A DNA stretch of 64,000 bases, taken from assembly GCA_021399435.1 (NCBI GenBank), contig JAJTUP010000003.1, positions 1,798,001 to 1,862,000 of the forward strand, given 5' to 3'. Below the pieces are notes generated by a model. The model saw nothing but the letters and a program-made list of their open reading frames with translations. It ran no database searches and had not been told where the DNA came from. Both the position numbers and the translations under genes were made by a program. The DNA comes from Diaporthe sp. PMI_573. Its lineage: Eukaryota; Ascomycota; Sordariomycetes; Diaporthales; Diaporthaceae. Positions 21,898 to 32,561 of the stretch are shown piece by piece. Positions within the stretch are counted from its first letter, which is position 1; every line of letters begins with the position of its first letter.

Positions 21898-23438
21898 ATG
21901 GACGAAAATAATGCAGGAGGTTTCATCTTTGCACAGCCCCAGCCGGGTCCCGAGAACTTCGGCCAAGATCAACTGCCAGACGAGCGCGGAAGCAGCCGTG
22001 CAGCCGTCGAACCTGGGCCGACACCAAGTGGCGATCATGGCAGCGTGGCAGGACTAAGCCATCCGGTGGGCCAAGCACCACTCTTCGGAGTTGAAAATGC
22101 CAATGCCCAATTTGAGCCATTCACCGCGGCCATGGGCCAACCTGTCCCAGCCTTGGATTTCAACGGATTCGTGCTCCATGCTGCGCCCAGACCTGTCCCG
22201 GAAGAGCTCCAGCGAGAATCCAGTGGGGCGTCCGTCGCGGAGCCCGATGCCGTCTTGGACGAGGAGAATGGGCGAACGTATCACAACTATCACGAGGGCA
22301 GATACTACCTGCCAAACGATGCGGTGTGTGATCAGTGATAGCCAGCAACTCTGCAGCTGGCCCAGGTACCTTGGGCGATGAGCGCTGACAATATGCCCTC
22401 CAGGCAGAGCAAGACCGCCTCGACCTGCAGCATAAACTGTGGCAAGTCCATCTAGATGATGCCCTCTTCAAAGCGCCTATACCTTTGCCACCAAAGAACG
22501 TCTTGGACGTTGCGACTGGGACGGGCATCTGGGCCATACAAATGGCAAAGAACTTCCCAGGGTCGAACGTGATCGGGACAGATCTGAGCCTGATCCAGCC
22601 CGAGGGGCCTCCCAACTGCTCATTCATCAAGGAAGACGCCGAGCTCGACGAGTGGACCCTGCCAGTTGTGTTTGACTACATCCATCTGCGCATGATTCAT
22701 ACCTGCTTTGACGATTACCCCGCGCTTTTTAAGAAATGTTATGACAACCTCGAGCCCGGAGGTTGGATCGAGTTACAAGACGCTGTGTTCAAACTCATGT
22801 GCACAGACGGAACCGCCGATGGCTCGTACATCGAGAGATTCTCTCAGCTCATCTTAGAGTCCGGCAAGTCTATTGGTCGAGACCTCGATATACCCAGCAA
22901 ATATAAGGACATGTTGACCGAGGCTGGCTTTTTGGATGTTGTGGAGGACATTGGTCCTGTTCCTGGTAAGATTGTTCCATTATTCTTCAACGTTGACCTC
23001 TCATATATTCCCATTCTTTTCGTCCCCTTGTTCGATCTATCTTTTGCTTGTTTCAGACTGCTGCCGATAGACTGGCCAAGTTGCTGACCTTTATCAGGAA
23101 ATCCGTGGCCAGACGAGGCTAAATTCAAGTCACTCGGCTACTGGCAAATGATAAATTCTCATAGAGCTCTCCGTGGATTCGGGTGGAAGCTCTTTCGAAA
23201 ACTCGGCATGGAGCCGGACGCTATCGAAGATCTCGTTCAAAAGGCAAAAACGGACATAACAGATTCTTCGCTGCATTTCTTCTTCCCGATGTGAGTCAAG
23301 CTCTCCATCCCACCCACCCACCGGGGTTCGGTCCGTGTGTGAGGAATGACTAATCAAGCGTGAAGATATGTTGTTTATGGTCGTAAGCCGTACGAATGGG
23401 AGCTGGAACAGCCCCCTCAAAAACGCGCAAGGACGTAG
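21898..23438 (+). CDS. LaeA-like SAM-dependent methyltransferase
   Basis: Four exons (21898-22323, 22404-22965, 23098-23290, 23366-23438) join in phase to give 417 residues. The first about 125 residues are a disordered Pro/Gly/Glu-rich extension. Then YHNYHEGRYYLPNDA leads into the class-I methyltransferase fold: motif I VLDVATGTGIWAIQMAK (about residues 175-191), GTDLSLIQP, DYIHLRMIHTCFDD and LEPGGWIELQD. The chain ends FFPIYVVYGRKPYEWE and a short basic tail. This matches the TAM domain family that includes the global regulator LaeA and many accessory methyltransferases. No secondary-metabolite backbone gene is in the window. It is more likely one of the many accessory paralogues than LaeA itself. 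The substrate is unknown. Confidence 0.88.
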
Positions 23439-24602
23439 CGGACGAGAGAGGGCGGCGCCAGAACAAACTATAGACACGAACGAGACTCCTGTGATTGATT
23501 AGTGAGAGACCTCCAATGACTTGCTGACAATAGCCACGTCTTTGTGAACGTCGAAAAGCTCCAGCCGGCGACGGGAATGAGTGTCTTTGAGTGTCTTTGA
23601 GTGGTCGAGCTATATCAGGCTCAGAGTGATCGCAAAGACGGCCCGTGACCAAATCATCAATTTCATCAGGAAACGGGCCGATTATCTATGCCCAACCAAT
23701 GCCGTCATCTCCTCAATGAGTCTGGTAGACATTGTTTAGTATCATTGGCGCACCTACTTGAATGACATCGACGATGTCCTGCGTCTGGACATCTGGCGCA
23801 TGAGGGGGCGTCAGATGACTGCAGTTTGGTAGTAAACTTTGAAGAATGTTTCTTGCGGTATAATTCGTGTCCGGGCGGTTCACCTGGTTTGATATGACTT
23901 GTATCTAAGTAATCACAGGTATGCTATTTATACTCTCGGAGACCGTTCCCGGCTGAGCAATGTGAGGGCTGGCACGGCACCCAGTGGGAAACAAACCGGC
24001 AATACCTGCCTAGGTGGTCAACAAGGTATAATTCACGGAGACTTTAGTTTTGATGATCGTCAATCTCAGATCTCATGGATGTGCTTCCTAGGATCCGACC
24101 GTTATCTGCCGTTGATTAGGATATTCCACTACTCGACACGGCAATTGGCATCGAGATCCGCAGAAGAAAAGCAACAACTCAAGAATAATGGCTTAGTTGT
24201 CCCCGACAATAGCCGTCATTTGAGTCACTGAGTGGGTTGCTACCAAATAAGTTGCTATTCGGCAGTGAAATCGCGGACATCAATGCGTGCCCAGCGATGT
24301 GTGCTCCGTACATAAAGATCCTAAGGCGTAGCTTCGTACGATTGAATTAATTCTCCGAGGCTCCCAGGTAACCTAGGGAGTCTCCTTCAAGTTCTCGGGG
24401 CAATTCCTCGGATTCCGCCTCGGCTCTACTTGCCCAGTACAATATAATTTGGCTCCCCTTGTCTTGTCGAGTAGAATATTGAAGAACCAATCCATAGCTA
24501 GGAAGTCTGGAACAAGAGATCGAGTCCAGCCTCGTCCTCGGAGGCCTTATCACCGTGAGAGGGCCAACTGACCCACCCAAGACCACTATTGAATGGGATT
24601 CT

Positions 24603-24654
24603 CGGAGACGTCGCGCCGCGTCCCAAATCGGAGACGTCGCGCCGCGTCCCAAAT
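24603..24654. repeat. 26-bp perfect tandem duplication in the AA9 upstream region
   Basis: Two identical 26-bp copies (24603-24628 and 24629-24654), each with the GC-rich core GACGTCGCGCCGCGTC. They sit 24 bp before a TATAAAAAG element and about 430 bp before the AA9 start codon. Confidence 0.9.
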
Positions 24655-24677
24655 CATGCACAGGGGAGCGTAATGTG

Positions 24678-24686
24678 TATAAAAAG
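24678..24686 (+). promoter_or_regulatory. TATA-like element upstream of the AA9 gene
   Basis: TATAAAAAG at 24678-24686, 400 bp before the AA9 ATG. The distance is long for a TATA box unless the transcript has a long or spliced leader, so the link to the AA9 gene is tentative. Confidence 0.3.
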
Positions 24687-25085
24687 CTTGGCTGTTCCTC
24701 GGCCTCGCTCATTGGTGAATGTTCTCAAGGCATGACGATCTGTGCCCCGTGCGGGCCTGTGAGTCGGTAGTGCTGCCGTTGCCAAGACGATTTACATTGT
24801 TTATTCAACACCGGCTAATCAAGGATTCTTGGGCGGATGAACTCGACGCCCTTGATGCCTCGGACTCTGGCCGTCGCGGCACAGCCATGAGTGGTCCAAT
24901 CTCGAGGCTCGCTCCCTCAAGTGGTATGACCTTGGTCCCAGACGAAGACGCCCTTAAAAGCATGGGTGCCCGCGCTCTAGCCACCACGATTGCAACGAAG
25001 CATCCGTGAGCTCATCCTCTCTTTTCGACAACCTCTTGGGTATATTCGCAACCATCCGACTCGTTTCTCGACGAACCTTTGCAAA

Positions 25086-25895
25086 ATGAAGGCCGGACTT
25101 GTTCTTCTTGCCGCTGTGACCTCGGTCACAGCACATGCTACATGGCAACAGCTGTGGGTCGGGACTGAGGACAAAGTGTCGACTTGCGTGCGGACCGTCA
25201 AGGACAACTCGCCCATTGCCAGCGTCACTGACGCCGCGATGGCTTGCGGTCGAAGCCCTGCGACCTCTTCTGGAATCTGCGAGGTCAAAGGTTAGTCTTC
25301 CACTGGTAATGCTAGCCCAGGGCAAGATATTAACGGCTCCTGCAGCTGGATCTAGCTTGACTGTCGAGATGCACCAGCAGCCTGGCGATAGGTCCTGCAG
25401 CAACCAAGCCATCGGAGGAAACCACTACGGTCCGGTAATGGTGTACATGGCCAAGGTCAGCGACGCGAAGACAGCCGATGGCGCATCGGCAAGCTTCTTC
25501 AAGGTTGCTGAGGATGGCTACACTGGCACGACCGCTTCGTGGGGAACTGAGATTCTCAACGCAAACTGCGGCAAGAGGGCTTTCACTGGTACGTCTGGTC
25601 TCTCCCTTTTCAAGCACGTCGGAAGAATCACTGCTAACTATTTAAAGTCCCTGCCAACATCGCACCTGGTAACTACTTAGTCCGAGCTGAAGCGATTGCC
25701 CTTCATGCTGGGGCAGGACAGCCACAGCCCTACGTGTCATGCTTCCAGATCAACGTCACAGGAGGCGGTTCCGCGAACCCAGCCGGCGTCAAATTCCCTG
25801 GGGCATACAAGACCAGCGACGCCTTGTTCTCCAAGGCGATATACGACTCCAGCTTCAAGTACACCAGTGTGGGACCCGCTGTTTACAGTGGTTAA
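25086..25895 (+). CDS. AA9 lytic polysaccharide monooxygenase
   Basis: A copper enzyme that cleaves cellulose or hemicellulose chains oxidatively outside the cell, aiding cellulases and beta-glucosidases. Three exons (25086-25290, 25346-25588, 25648-25895) join in phase to give 231 residues with no carbohydrate-binding module. The signal peptide (1-16) ends exactly before His17, which becomes the N-terminal histidine of the copper brace. The second brace histidine is His95 in GGNHYGPVMVYMAKV. The secondary-sphere set is also present: His169 in EAIALHAG, Gln176 and the axial Tyr178 in QPQPYVSCFQINV. All residues needed for activity are therefore intact. It lies 2.3 kb before a GH3 beta-glucosidase and 5.3 kb before a GH43 enzyme, which fits a biomass-degrading neighbourhood. 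Confidence 0.95.
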
Positions 25896-28224
25896 ACACG
25901 CCGACGCAAGCCGGAACATTAGCCAGCCGCATGATGGGCGAATATTGCCCCTTCTGACTTTGTACATATTTTGAGCTTCAAATAGAATATGCTAGACCAG
26001 ACCTTCATCGCCTATTACCACAATCCGCCTTTTGCCCGCGTAAGTTGTGTCTGTAATAGTGTCCTGGTCTCACTTTGCCATGGGAATGGATGGATATTGC
26101 CCAAAATCGTCAATACGTGCTCTAAGGCATCTGTGGCGAGGATGTCACTCTCCAGCTTGCCCTCGACCCAATCAAAGCGCTACATGGCTGTGGGGACAAG
26201 GGGATCTTGTAAATCGCCTTTGCGCGTTGAGTATACTGATTGACGCTATAGTGCTGGGGCTTCCTCTGTTAAATGTTTATCGGCTACAAATGATGAGGAA
26301 TACGAAGGTTCGCATTGCATTTCAAGTTGTTTTCTTCTTGGGAATAGTGCGACTGCCCCCCTATTCACATTCAATGCTGTTATGGGCCCTGTAATCACGA
26401 AAATGGGCACTCAACGTTCAAAGTCAGCAATTCTGGACTCGTTCTTATTTTCTGCTAAGTTTCTATGGATGCAAATAAAGCCCGTTGAATTCCTGATGCT
26501 CGCCGAAGGGCGACGATCATCGCACCTTCCCTTGACCTTGTTCCAAACTGACAAATTTGTGTAACACAGGTCGACATTAGCAGGTATTTTGCAGCTCATC
26601 TTCCTGTGTGTTGCCGATCCTTTAGGCAGATTCAACTTTGGATATGTACCCCCCCAGATGAAAAGGCGCCATTTAACCTTTCAGTCTTCGACCCTTCATT
26701 CTTGGTGATGATTGAGGTGTGCCTCAGAGTTGTGGCCGAGAACTTGATTCCACTGCGGCCGCTGTCACATACACTATTCCAGTAACACAGCCACATTAAG
26801 AAAATAAAACAAAGAGAATTCGAAAATGTCATTGCAAGGCCCCTGTGGCTTGCTTATCTTCTGCCTGGCCCATAGGAAATTATTCTGCAGAAGGCTTTTC
26901 CACAGGAAGCTCGGCGGTGAGCACTGCGCAGGTGGTCGTGAGCGGACACCCGAGCAAAGCTCGTTGAGGGGTTGAGAATCCACTTCAAATTCGGCGCCAT
27001 GTGGGAAAAGTTGTCTACTTCCGTAGGATCAATGGGAACTGCGTCTGCTCTGAGGAAGTCGCCGTCACTGAAAATATGGCCGCAGGACAGAGGTCAGCCT
27101 AGCTACAAGTCGTGTAGTGTAGTAGTTGTGGTTCGCTTAGAATAGCCGACATATTAGCAGTATGCCCTTCGATATTATAACAGATAATATCGAAGGGACC
27201 CGGAAGGACCTATGTATTGTAGCTAGGTAGTCTACATGGTTTTTTTAGACTAGTCACAGCGCTGATGTAGCATCGCAGAATTGCTGTCATGTTTACTGAT
27301 CTCATCACATATTACTTGCCAGGTGGCCGTGCTCTCTAAACTTTATGGCATTGCATCTTCGATTTGAAGTCTGGAAAACGATTACCCGAACCTTTACCGG
27401 AGGATTTTTGAACGCACGCGGACGGTTGGAGCGATGACACAGGTCCCCAGACTCAATGCAACATTAGTTCGAATTGCCGTCATCGTTGTCACCGCCCATC
27501 TGTCAAACCCCGAGCCTTCTCAGGCGTCCGCCCACCCTGTTCAGGCCGGGCCAGTGACGCGTGGCGCCTGCTCAGGGGCAGGGTCAGTGGACCTGACGAA
27601 TCCGTGCGAATCCGCGCAAATCCGCGTCTAGCATTCGTGCCGTCAAGGCATCCGGACCGACCGGTCTGTTGTCAAAGCCTGATGATCAACTGATGAGCAG
27701 AGCCCGAGTGGACTGAGTCGCGCCAGTTCGTCCCGATTCCCATCCGATTTTGAGTTGGACTCTCACCCCGCATGATCCCAGCCTCTCTCCGCATTCAAGT
27801 TCCCACCCCAGTCGGCCCGGAAGTCTGGGCAATGATACCTGCTTAACCTGGACCCATCGAGTATCCACCCTATAATCAGACTAACCAAGCTTGCCCGGCT
27901 CCTCAGCTCGTCGTAGTAGAGGGCGAGATACTGGACCTGCAGCACAAGTGCCGGATATCTTCCGGCTCGCCAGGAACCACGTTGATGGATATGTGGAGGC
28001 AATACTCGCCATCGCGTCATTCTCCTCCCGGATGAGGGGCATGATGGGCATGGAGCCTCACCCGATACTGGCAAGAGCAGGCCACGACGATAGCTCAAGC
28101 CGCCGTCACCGGAGTCCGGCGATTGAGTCCATTTATTATATGAGGTGTGAAATATCACTCCTAGCTTTGTCTAGACAAGCTTTCTCTCACCCCACAGCTC
28201 CATTGCCTCCCTGAGCTTGACAAC
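25896..28224. other. Gene-free interval between AA9 and the second GH3 gene
   Basis: No protein-like frame. The 26.2-27.4 kb part is AT-richer than its neighbours and holds a perfect inverted repeat at 27165-27197 (listed). The segment nearest 28.2 kb would be the promoter of the GH3 gene. Confidence 0.45.
27165..27197. repeat. Perfect 14-bp inverted repeat with 5-nt loop
   Basis: CCCTTCGATATTAT (27165-27178), then AACAG, then ATAATATCGAAGGG (27184-27197). The arms are exactly complementary. No coding context. It could be a short foldback element, a remnant of a miniature transposon, or a structured RNA end. Confidence 0.9.
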
Positions 28225-30608
28225 ATGAAGGTCCAAGCTGCCTTGCTCGCCGCCGTGACGGCCGGTGTTGTCGTTGGCCAAACCAATGACACCGGGCCTC
28301 CTTCAGAGGTGCCCTACTATGGCCTCAGCCCACCGGTCTATCCTACTCGTGAGTCTTCGACCATCTTGTCAACAGAGTGTATGCAGCATTAGAAAACGCT
28401 AATATTTGTTCGAAGCCATCGGAGATGGGAAGACCAGTCCAAGATGGTCTACCGCCTATAAGCGTGCCAGGGCTCTCGTCGCGCAGATGACGCTCGAGGA
28501 AAAGAGCAATGTCACACGCGGATTCACTGGTGCATGTGTGGGTAACACCGGCAGCGTGGCCCGCCTCGATATTCCAGCGCTCTGCTTTGCGGATGCCCCC
28601 GACGGAATCCGGGGGCAGGAATTCGTTTTCTGCCTTCCCAGCAGGCATCCATGTCGCCGCCACGTTCGACAAGGACCTGATGGAGAGATACGGCCGCGCC
28701 CTGGGAGAGCAGTACTACGCCAAGGGGATCAACGTCGCCCTCGGCCCTGTGGCTGGGCCTCTAGGACGTACGGTCCGCGGAGGTCGAAACTGGGAGGGTC
28801 TGTCGAATGACCCATACCTCGCCGGCGTGGGGATGGGTGCCATTACCAAGGGTATCCAGGATGCTGGCGTGATTGCTACACCGAAGCATTGGCTATTGAA
28901 CGAGCAGGAACATCGACGTCTACGTGGCCCCCAGGGTGTTTCCATCAGCGCCGACGTTGACGATAGGACGCTCCACGAGCTATATGTGTTCCCTTTCATG
29001 GACTCGTTGCGCGAGGGAGCAGGTGCCCTCATGTGCGGATACAATCGTGCGAACCAGTCGTATGTATGCCAAAACTCGAAGCTTCTCAACGGCGTGCTCA
29101 AGACCGAGCTCGGTTTCGAGGGCTTCGTCGTGAGTGACTGGCAAGCCCACGAGTCTGGCGTGGCCAGCGCCAACGCAGGACTTGATATCGTGATGCCCGA
29201 CGGCGGGTACTGGGGCAACAACCTCACCCGGGCTGTCAACAATGGCTCCGTCAGCACCGACCGCATCGACGACATGGTCACGCGTGTACTTGCCAGCTTC
29301 TACTACCTCCGGCAGGAGAACACCTTCCCCAGCCCCGCGATATATTCTAGCACACAAAAGCACTTTGCCGTCCAAGCCCAGGCGTTCGACCACAACGAGC
29401 TGATTCACGAGATTGGAGCTGCGGGAACCGTGCTGGTCAAGAACGTCAACGGCACGCTGCCCTTCAAGAGCCCGAAATTCCTCAACATTTACGGTTACGA
29501 TGCGACCGTCAAGGCCCAAGCGTGGGAGAACCCATCGCGCTTCGGCGGAGGCTACGAAGTCAACTTTGGATGGGAAACATTCAACGGGACGCTGATCACC
29601 GGTGGCGGGTCCGGCAGCAGCACGCCTTCTTACGTCTATGACCCGTTCATGGCTATTTCGGAGCGCATCCGCAAGGACCGCGGCACCCTGCGGTGGGACT
29701 TTTGGTCCGAGAATCCCTCCCCGGCATACTCGAATGCTGAGCATTGCCTGGTCTTCATCAACGCCTATGCCTCCGAGGCGTTCGACAGGACAACACTCAA
29801 GGATGAGTTCAGTGACAACCTGGTCAAGAACACTGCTGCGAACTGCAGCAGCACCATTGTTGTTCTCCATTCTGCTGGTGTTCGTGTGGTGGACGAGTGG
29901 ATCGACCACCCCAACGTCACTGCCGTCATCTTTGCTGGCCTGCCTGGCCAAGAAACGGGCCGGTCGCTGGTCTCCGTGCTTTACGGAGATGTCAACCCCA
30001 GCGGCCGCTTGCCATATACTGTCGCGAAGAATGAGTCCGACTACGGCGATCTCCTGAACTCGACTGTGAGCGACGAGTACTTCCCCGCTACGAACTTTAG
30101 CGAGGGCTTATTCATCGACTACCGCATGTTCGACAAGGAGGAGATCGAGCCACAGTTCGAGTTCGGCTTTGGGCTCAGTTACACCACATTCGACTACAGC
30201 GATCTGGCCACCTCGCTCGTGGGTAAGGCTTCGAACGAAAGCTTTGCTGAGTACCCCAACCCGGATATCGCTATTGTCCAGGGCGGGCATCCTGAGCTCT
30301 GGGACACTATCGCGGTGGTCAAGGCCAACGTCGAGAACTCAGGCACTGTGGACGGTGCCGATATCGCGCAGCTGTACATCAGCATCCCTGCCGAGGGCAC
30401 GCCGACGAGACAGCTCCGTGGCTTCAAGCGGGTCGGTCCCCTGGCGCCGAGCGAGGGCAGGCGGGCCGTCTTTGAGCTGACAAGGAGGGATCTGAGCGTC
30501 TGGGACGTGGAGAAGCAGCAGTGGAGGCTGGTGAGGGGAGAGTACGGTGTCCATGTTGGAAGGAGTTCTCGGGACCTGCCGCTTACGGGCTCGTTCACGA
30601 TTGAGTAA
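28225..30608 (+). CDS. Secreted GH3 beta-glucosidase, apparent one-base frameshift
   Basis: Exon 1 (28225-28348) encodes a signal peptide (1-18, ending GVVVGQ). An intron at 28349-28415 leads to exon 2, which runs to the stop at 30606-30608. The upstream frame reads CVGNTGSVARLDIPALCFAD then DGIRGQEFV. The frame that continues the homology, SAFPAGIHVAATFD, is shifted by one base. The T run at 28626-28629 has one T more than the family sequence requires. Allowing for it gives about 771 residues, the normal length for this GH3 class. The rest is intact: nucleophile Asp in [36 protein letters not shown] and an FnIII-like end. With everything else open for about 660 codons, either a sequencing indel or very recent inactivation is likely. 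AATAAA follows 15 bp after the stop. Confidence 0.85.
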
Positions 30609-31149
30609 TATTTTTAATTGAGTAATAAAGTAAACACTACTATGATTCAGCAAAACGGCTGCGGCTCATCTGCGTCATGGGTGAACATTGCTAACATAAG
30701 AGCTGCTCCATATGGCTCACCTCGTCTACATTTGTATTGCTCGAGTATCCTATTGACTGCATATGAAATAGATGAGATTGAGCGCTTCGATTGTGATTCA
30801 AGTCTTGGTCTCGGTCAAGTCAAGGTCTAAATGGACGGGCGCAATTACACCGGATGCCACGGGACCTGAATCGCCCCAATTCGCGATGCTCTTGGCATGA
30901 GTAACTCCAACCCAGGTTCAAGCCGATTGGGACGCTTAGGACTAACTACGCGCACCCTTGTAGATCACCGGAGAGCCGCTTCGGGACGAAGTTCGCGATC
31001 AATAACTATACCAAGCAGAGCCAGTATTTATGCGTCAACCCCAGGCTAGTTGGCTCTATAAAGTTACATTTCCGCATCATTTTCATATTATAGAGATCGA
31101 CCGGGAATTACACAGTGCTATTTTCAAGCTCTGAACAAGAGGTGTCAAC
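30609..31149. other. Interval between GH3 and GH43 genes
   Basis: Contains AATAAA at 30624-30629 for the GH3 transcript and the promoter of the GH43 gene. No coding frame of note. Confidence 0.5.
31044..31062 (+). promoter_or_regulatory. TATA box and GGCTAG motif before the GH43 gene
   Basis: TATAAA at 31057-31062 is 88 bp before the ATG at 31150. GGCTAG at 31044-31049 fits the GGCTAR core bound by the xylanolytic regulators XlnR/Xyr1. The TATA position is convincing; the regulator site is a short match and only suggestive. Confidence 0.4.
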
Positions 31150-32299
31150 ATGCATGCATCCAGGGTCTTCTTGACGGCTGTCTCAGCCGCGCTTGGTGTG
31201 GCTGGCAGCCCAACAGCAATCAACTCGCGACAGACAGCCAGCTACGTCGGATACCTCATTTCAACCTTTTCCGACGCGAGACCTCAAGTCCAACAGTACC
31301 TCTCTAACGGGAACAGCGCCTCCAGCTTCACCTTTCTCAACGGTGGCCAGCCCATCCTCGCGTCAACAGTCGGCACCAAGGGCGTCCGAGACATCTTCCT
31401 GACAACAAACGATGACCGGTCTCAATACTATCTCATTGCCACTGGTAGGCTCTTTTCCGTGCAGTAGCCAGGAAAACGCGTTGAGTGCTAACAAATATAT
31501 CCGGTAGACCTCGATATTAACGCGGACGGGTTTTCGTGGGACAAGGCCACCAGGACTGGAAGCCGCGGTATTGTCGTCTGGAGCTCCACAAACCTCGTGG
31601 ACTGGTCTGAGCCTTCACTAAAGACGTAAGCGGCCCACAAAGAAGTGCTGACCGCACACACATTATTCCTCTCTATTCGCACGCGTTGACACTCGCTATG
31701 AAAACAGCATCGACAGCGCAACAGCAGGCATGGTCTGGGCGCCCTCGGTCGTTTACAACACCGAGGACAACCTCTTTTACGTCTTCTGGGCGGCACGCCA
31801 CTACGCCGAGTCCGACACGGCCCACACGGGCACGGCGACCCTGGACAGGATTCGCTACGCGACGACAGCGGACTTCGAGACCTTCAGCGCGCCCGGGGAC
31901 TACGTCGCGCTGCCGGACACACCGCTGATCGACCAGGAGTTCCAGTACCTCGGCACAACGGGAGCCTACGCGCGGTTCCTCAAGAACGAGACCGTCAACC
32001 AGGTCTACCAGGAGACCACGACTGGCGGGCTGTTTGGCGAGTGGGAGCGGATCCCGGGATATGTCAGCAGCCTGAGCCCGGCTGAGGGCCCCGCGGCGTA
32101 CGCGGACAATGTGACGCCCGGGCTGTACCATCTGTTGCTGGATGACTATACCCAGTACAGACCGTTTGAGACGTCTAATATCGAGGGAGGATCGTGGTCC
32201 AGCTCCAGTACGAGCGGCTTCCCTGCCGGCCTGAAGCACGGGTCTGTGACGCCAGTGACTCAGGAAGAGTACGATGCTATTTCGGCAAAATACCTGTAG
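31150..32299 (+). CDS. Secreted GH43 glycosidase, probably alpha-L-arabinofuranosidase
   Basis: Three exons (31150-31444, 31508-31625, 31708-32299) join in phase to give 334 residues with a signal peptide (about 1-19). The five-bladed propeller of GH43 is suggested by its three acidic residues: D81 in GVRDIFLTT (base), D213 in PLIDQEF (pKa modulator) and E264 in SPAEGPAAY (acid). Other recognisable segments are [31 protein letters not shown] and [10 protein letters not shown]. The overall pattern resembles exo-1,5-alpha-L-arabinofuranosidases (GH43 subfamily 26 type), which would trim arabinan in pectin. That substrate is an inference. Its neighbours (GH3, AA9, lipase/esterase) support a role in plant wall breakdown. 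Confidence 0.87.
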
Positions 32300-32561
32300 T
32301 GAAAAGTCCGCACTGTCTTCTGTATATATCGATGAGGCATAAACTCCTTAACGGCTCGTAAAAATACATCCTTCTACAAGGTGCAGCTTGAAATACCACC
32401 TTAATCATATTGCCGATATTCATCTGCCACATCTCGAACACCTTTGTAACAGACCCATATCTGTATTTACAAGCTAATTCCGTATGCGCTGCTGGCACCT
32501 TTGTCTCTGCTGTTACCGCTCCATCTTGCGACGCCGCACTTCATTCCGACCACTCCATCCC

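Larger units (their letters stand above)
23439..25085. other. Gene-free interval upstream of the AA9 gene
   Basis: No coding frame with domain features. It contains a perfect 26-bp tandem duplication and a TATA-like element, both listed separately, in the part nearest the AA9 gene. A short direct repeat GAGTGTCTTT lies near 23578-23598. Confidence 0.5.

Noticed and set aside
18431..25895. Secondary-metabolite gene cluster suggested by the LaeA-like methyltransferase and the reductase-like DUF2855 protein
   Set aside because: No polyketide synthase, peptide synthetase, terpene cyclase or P450 is present. The neighbours are a GH128 and an AA9 enzyme.
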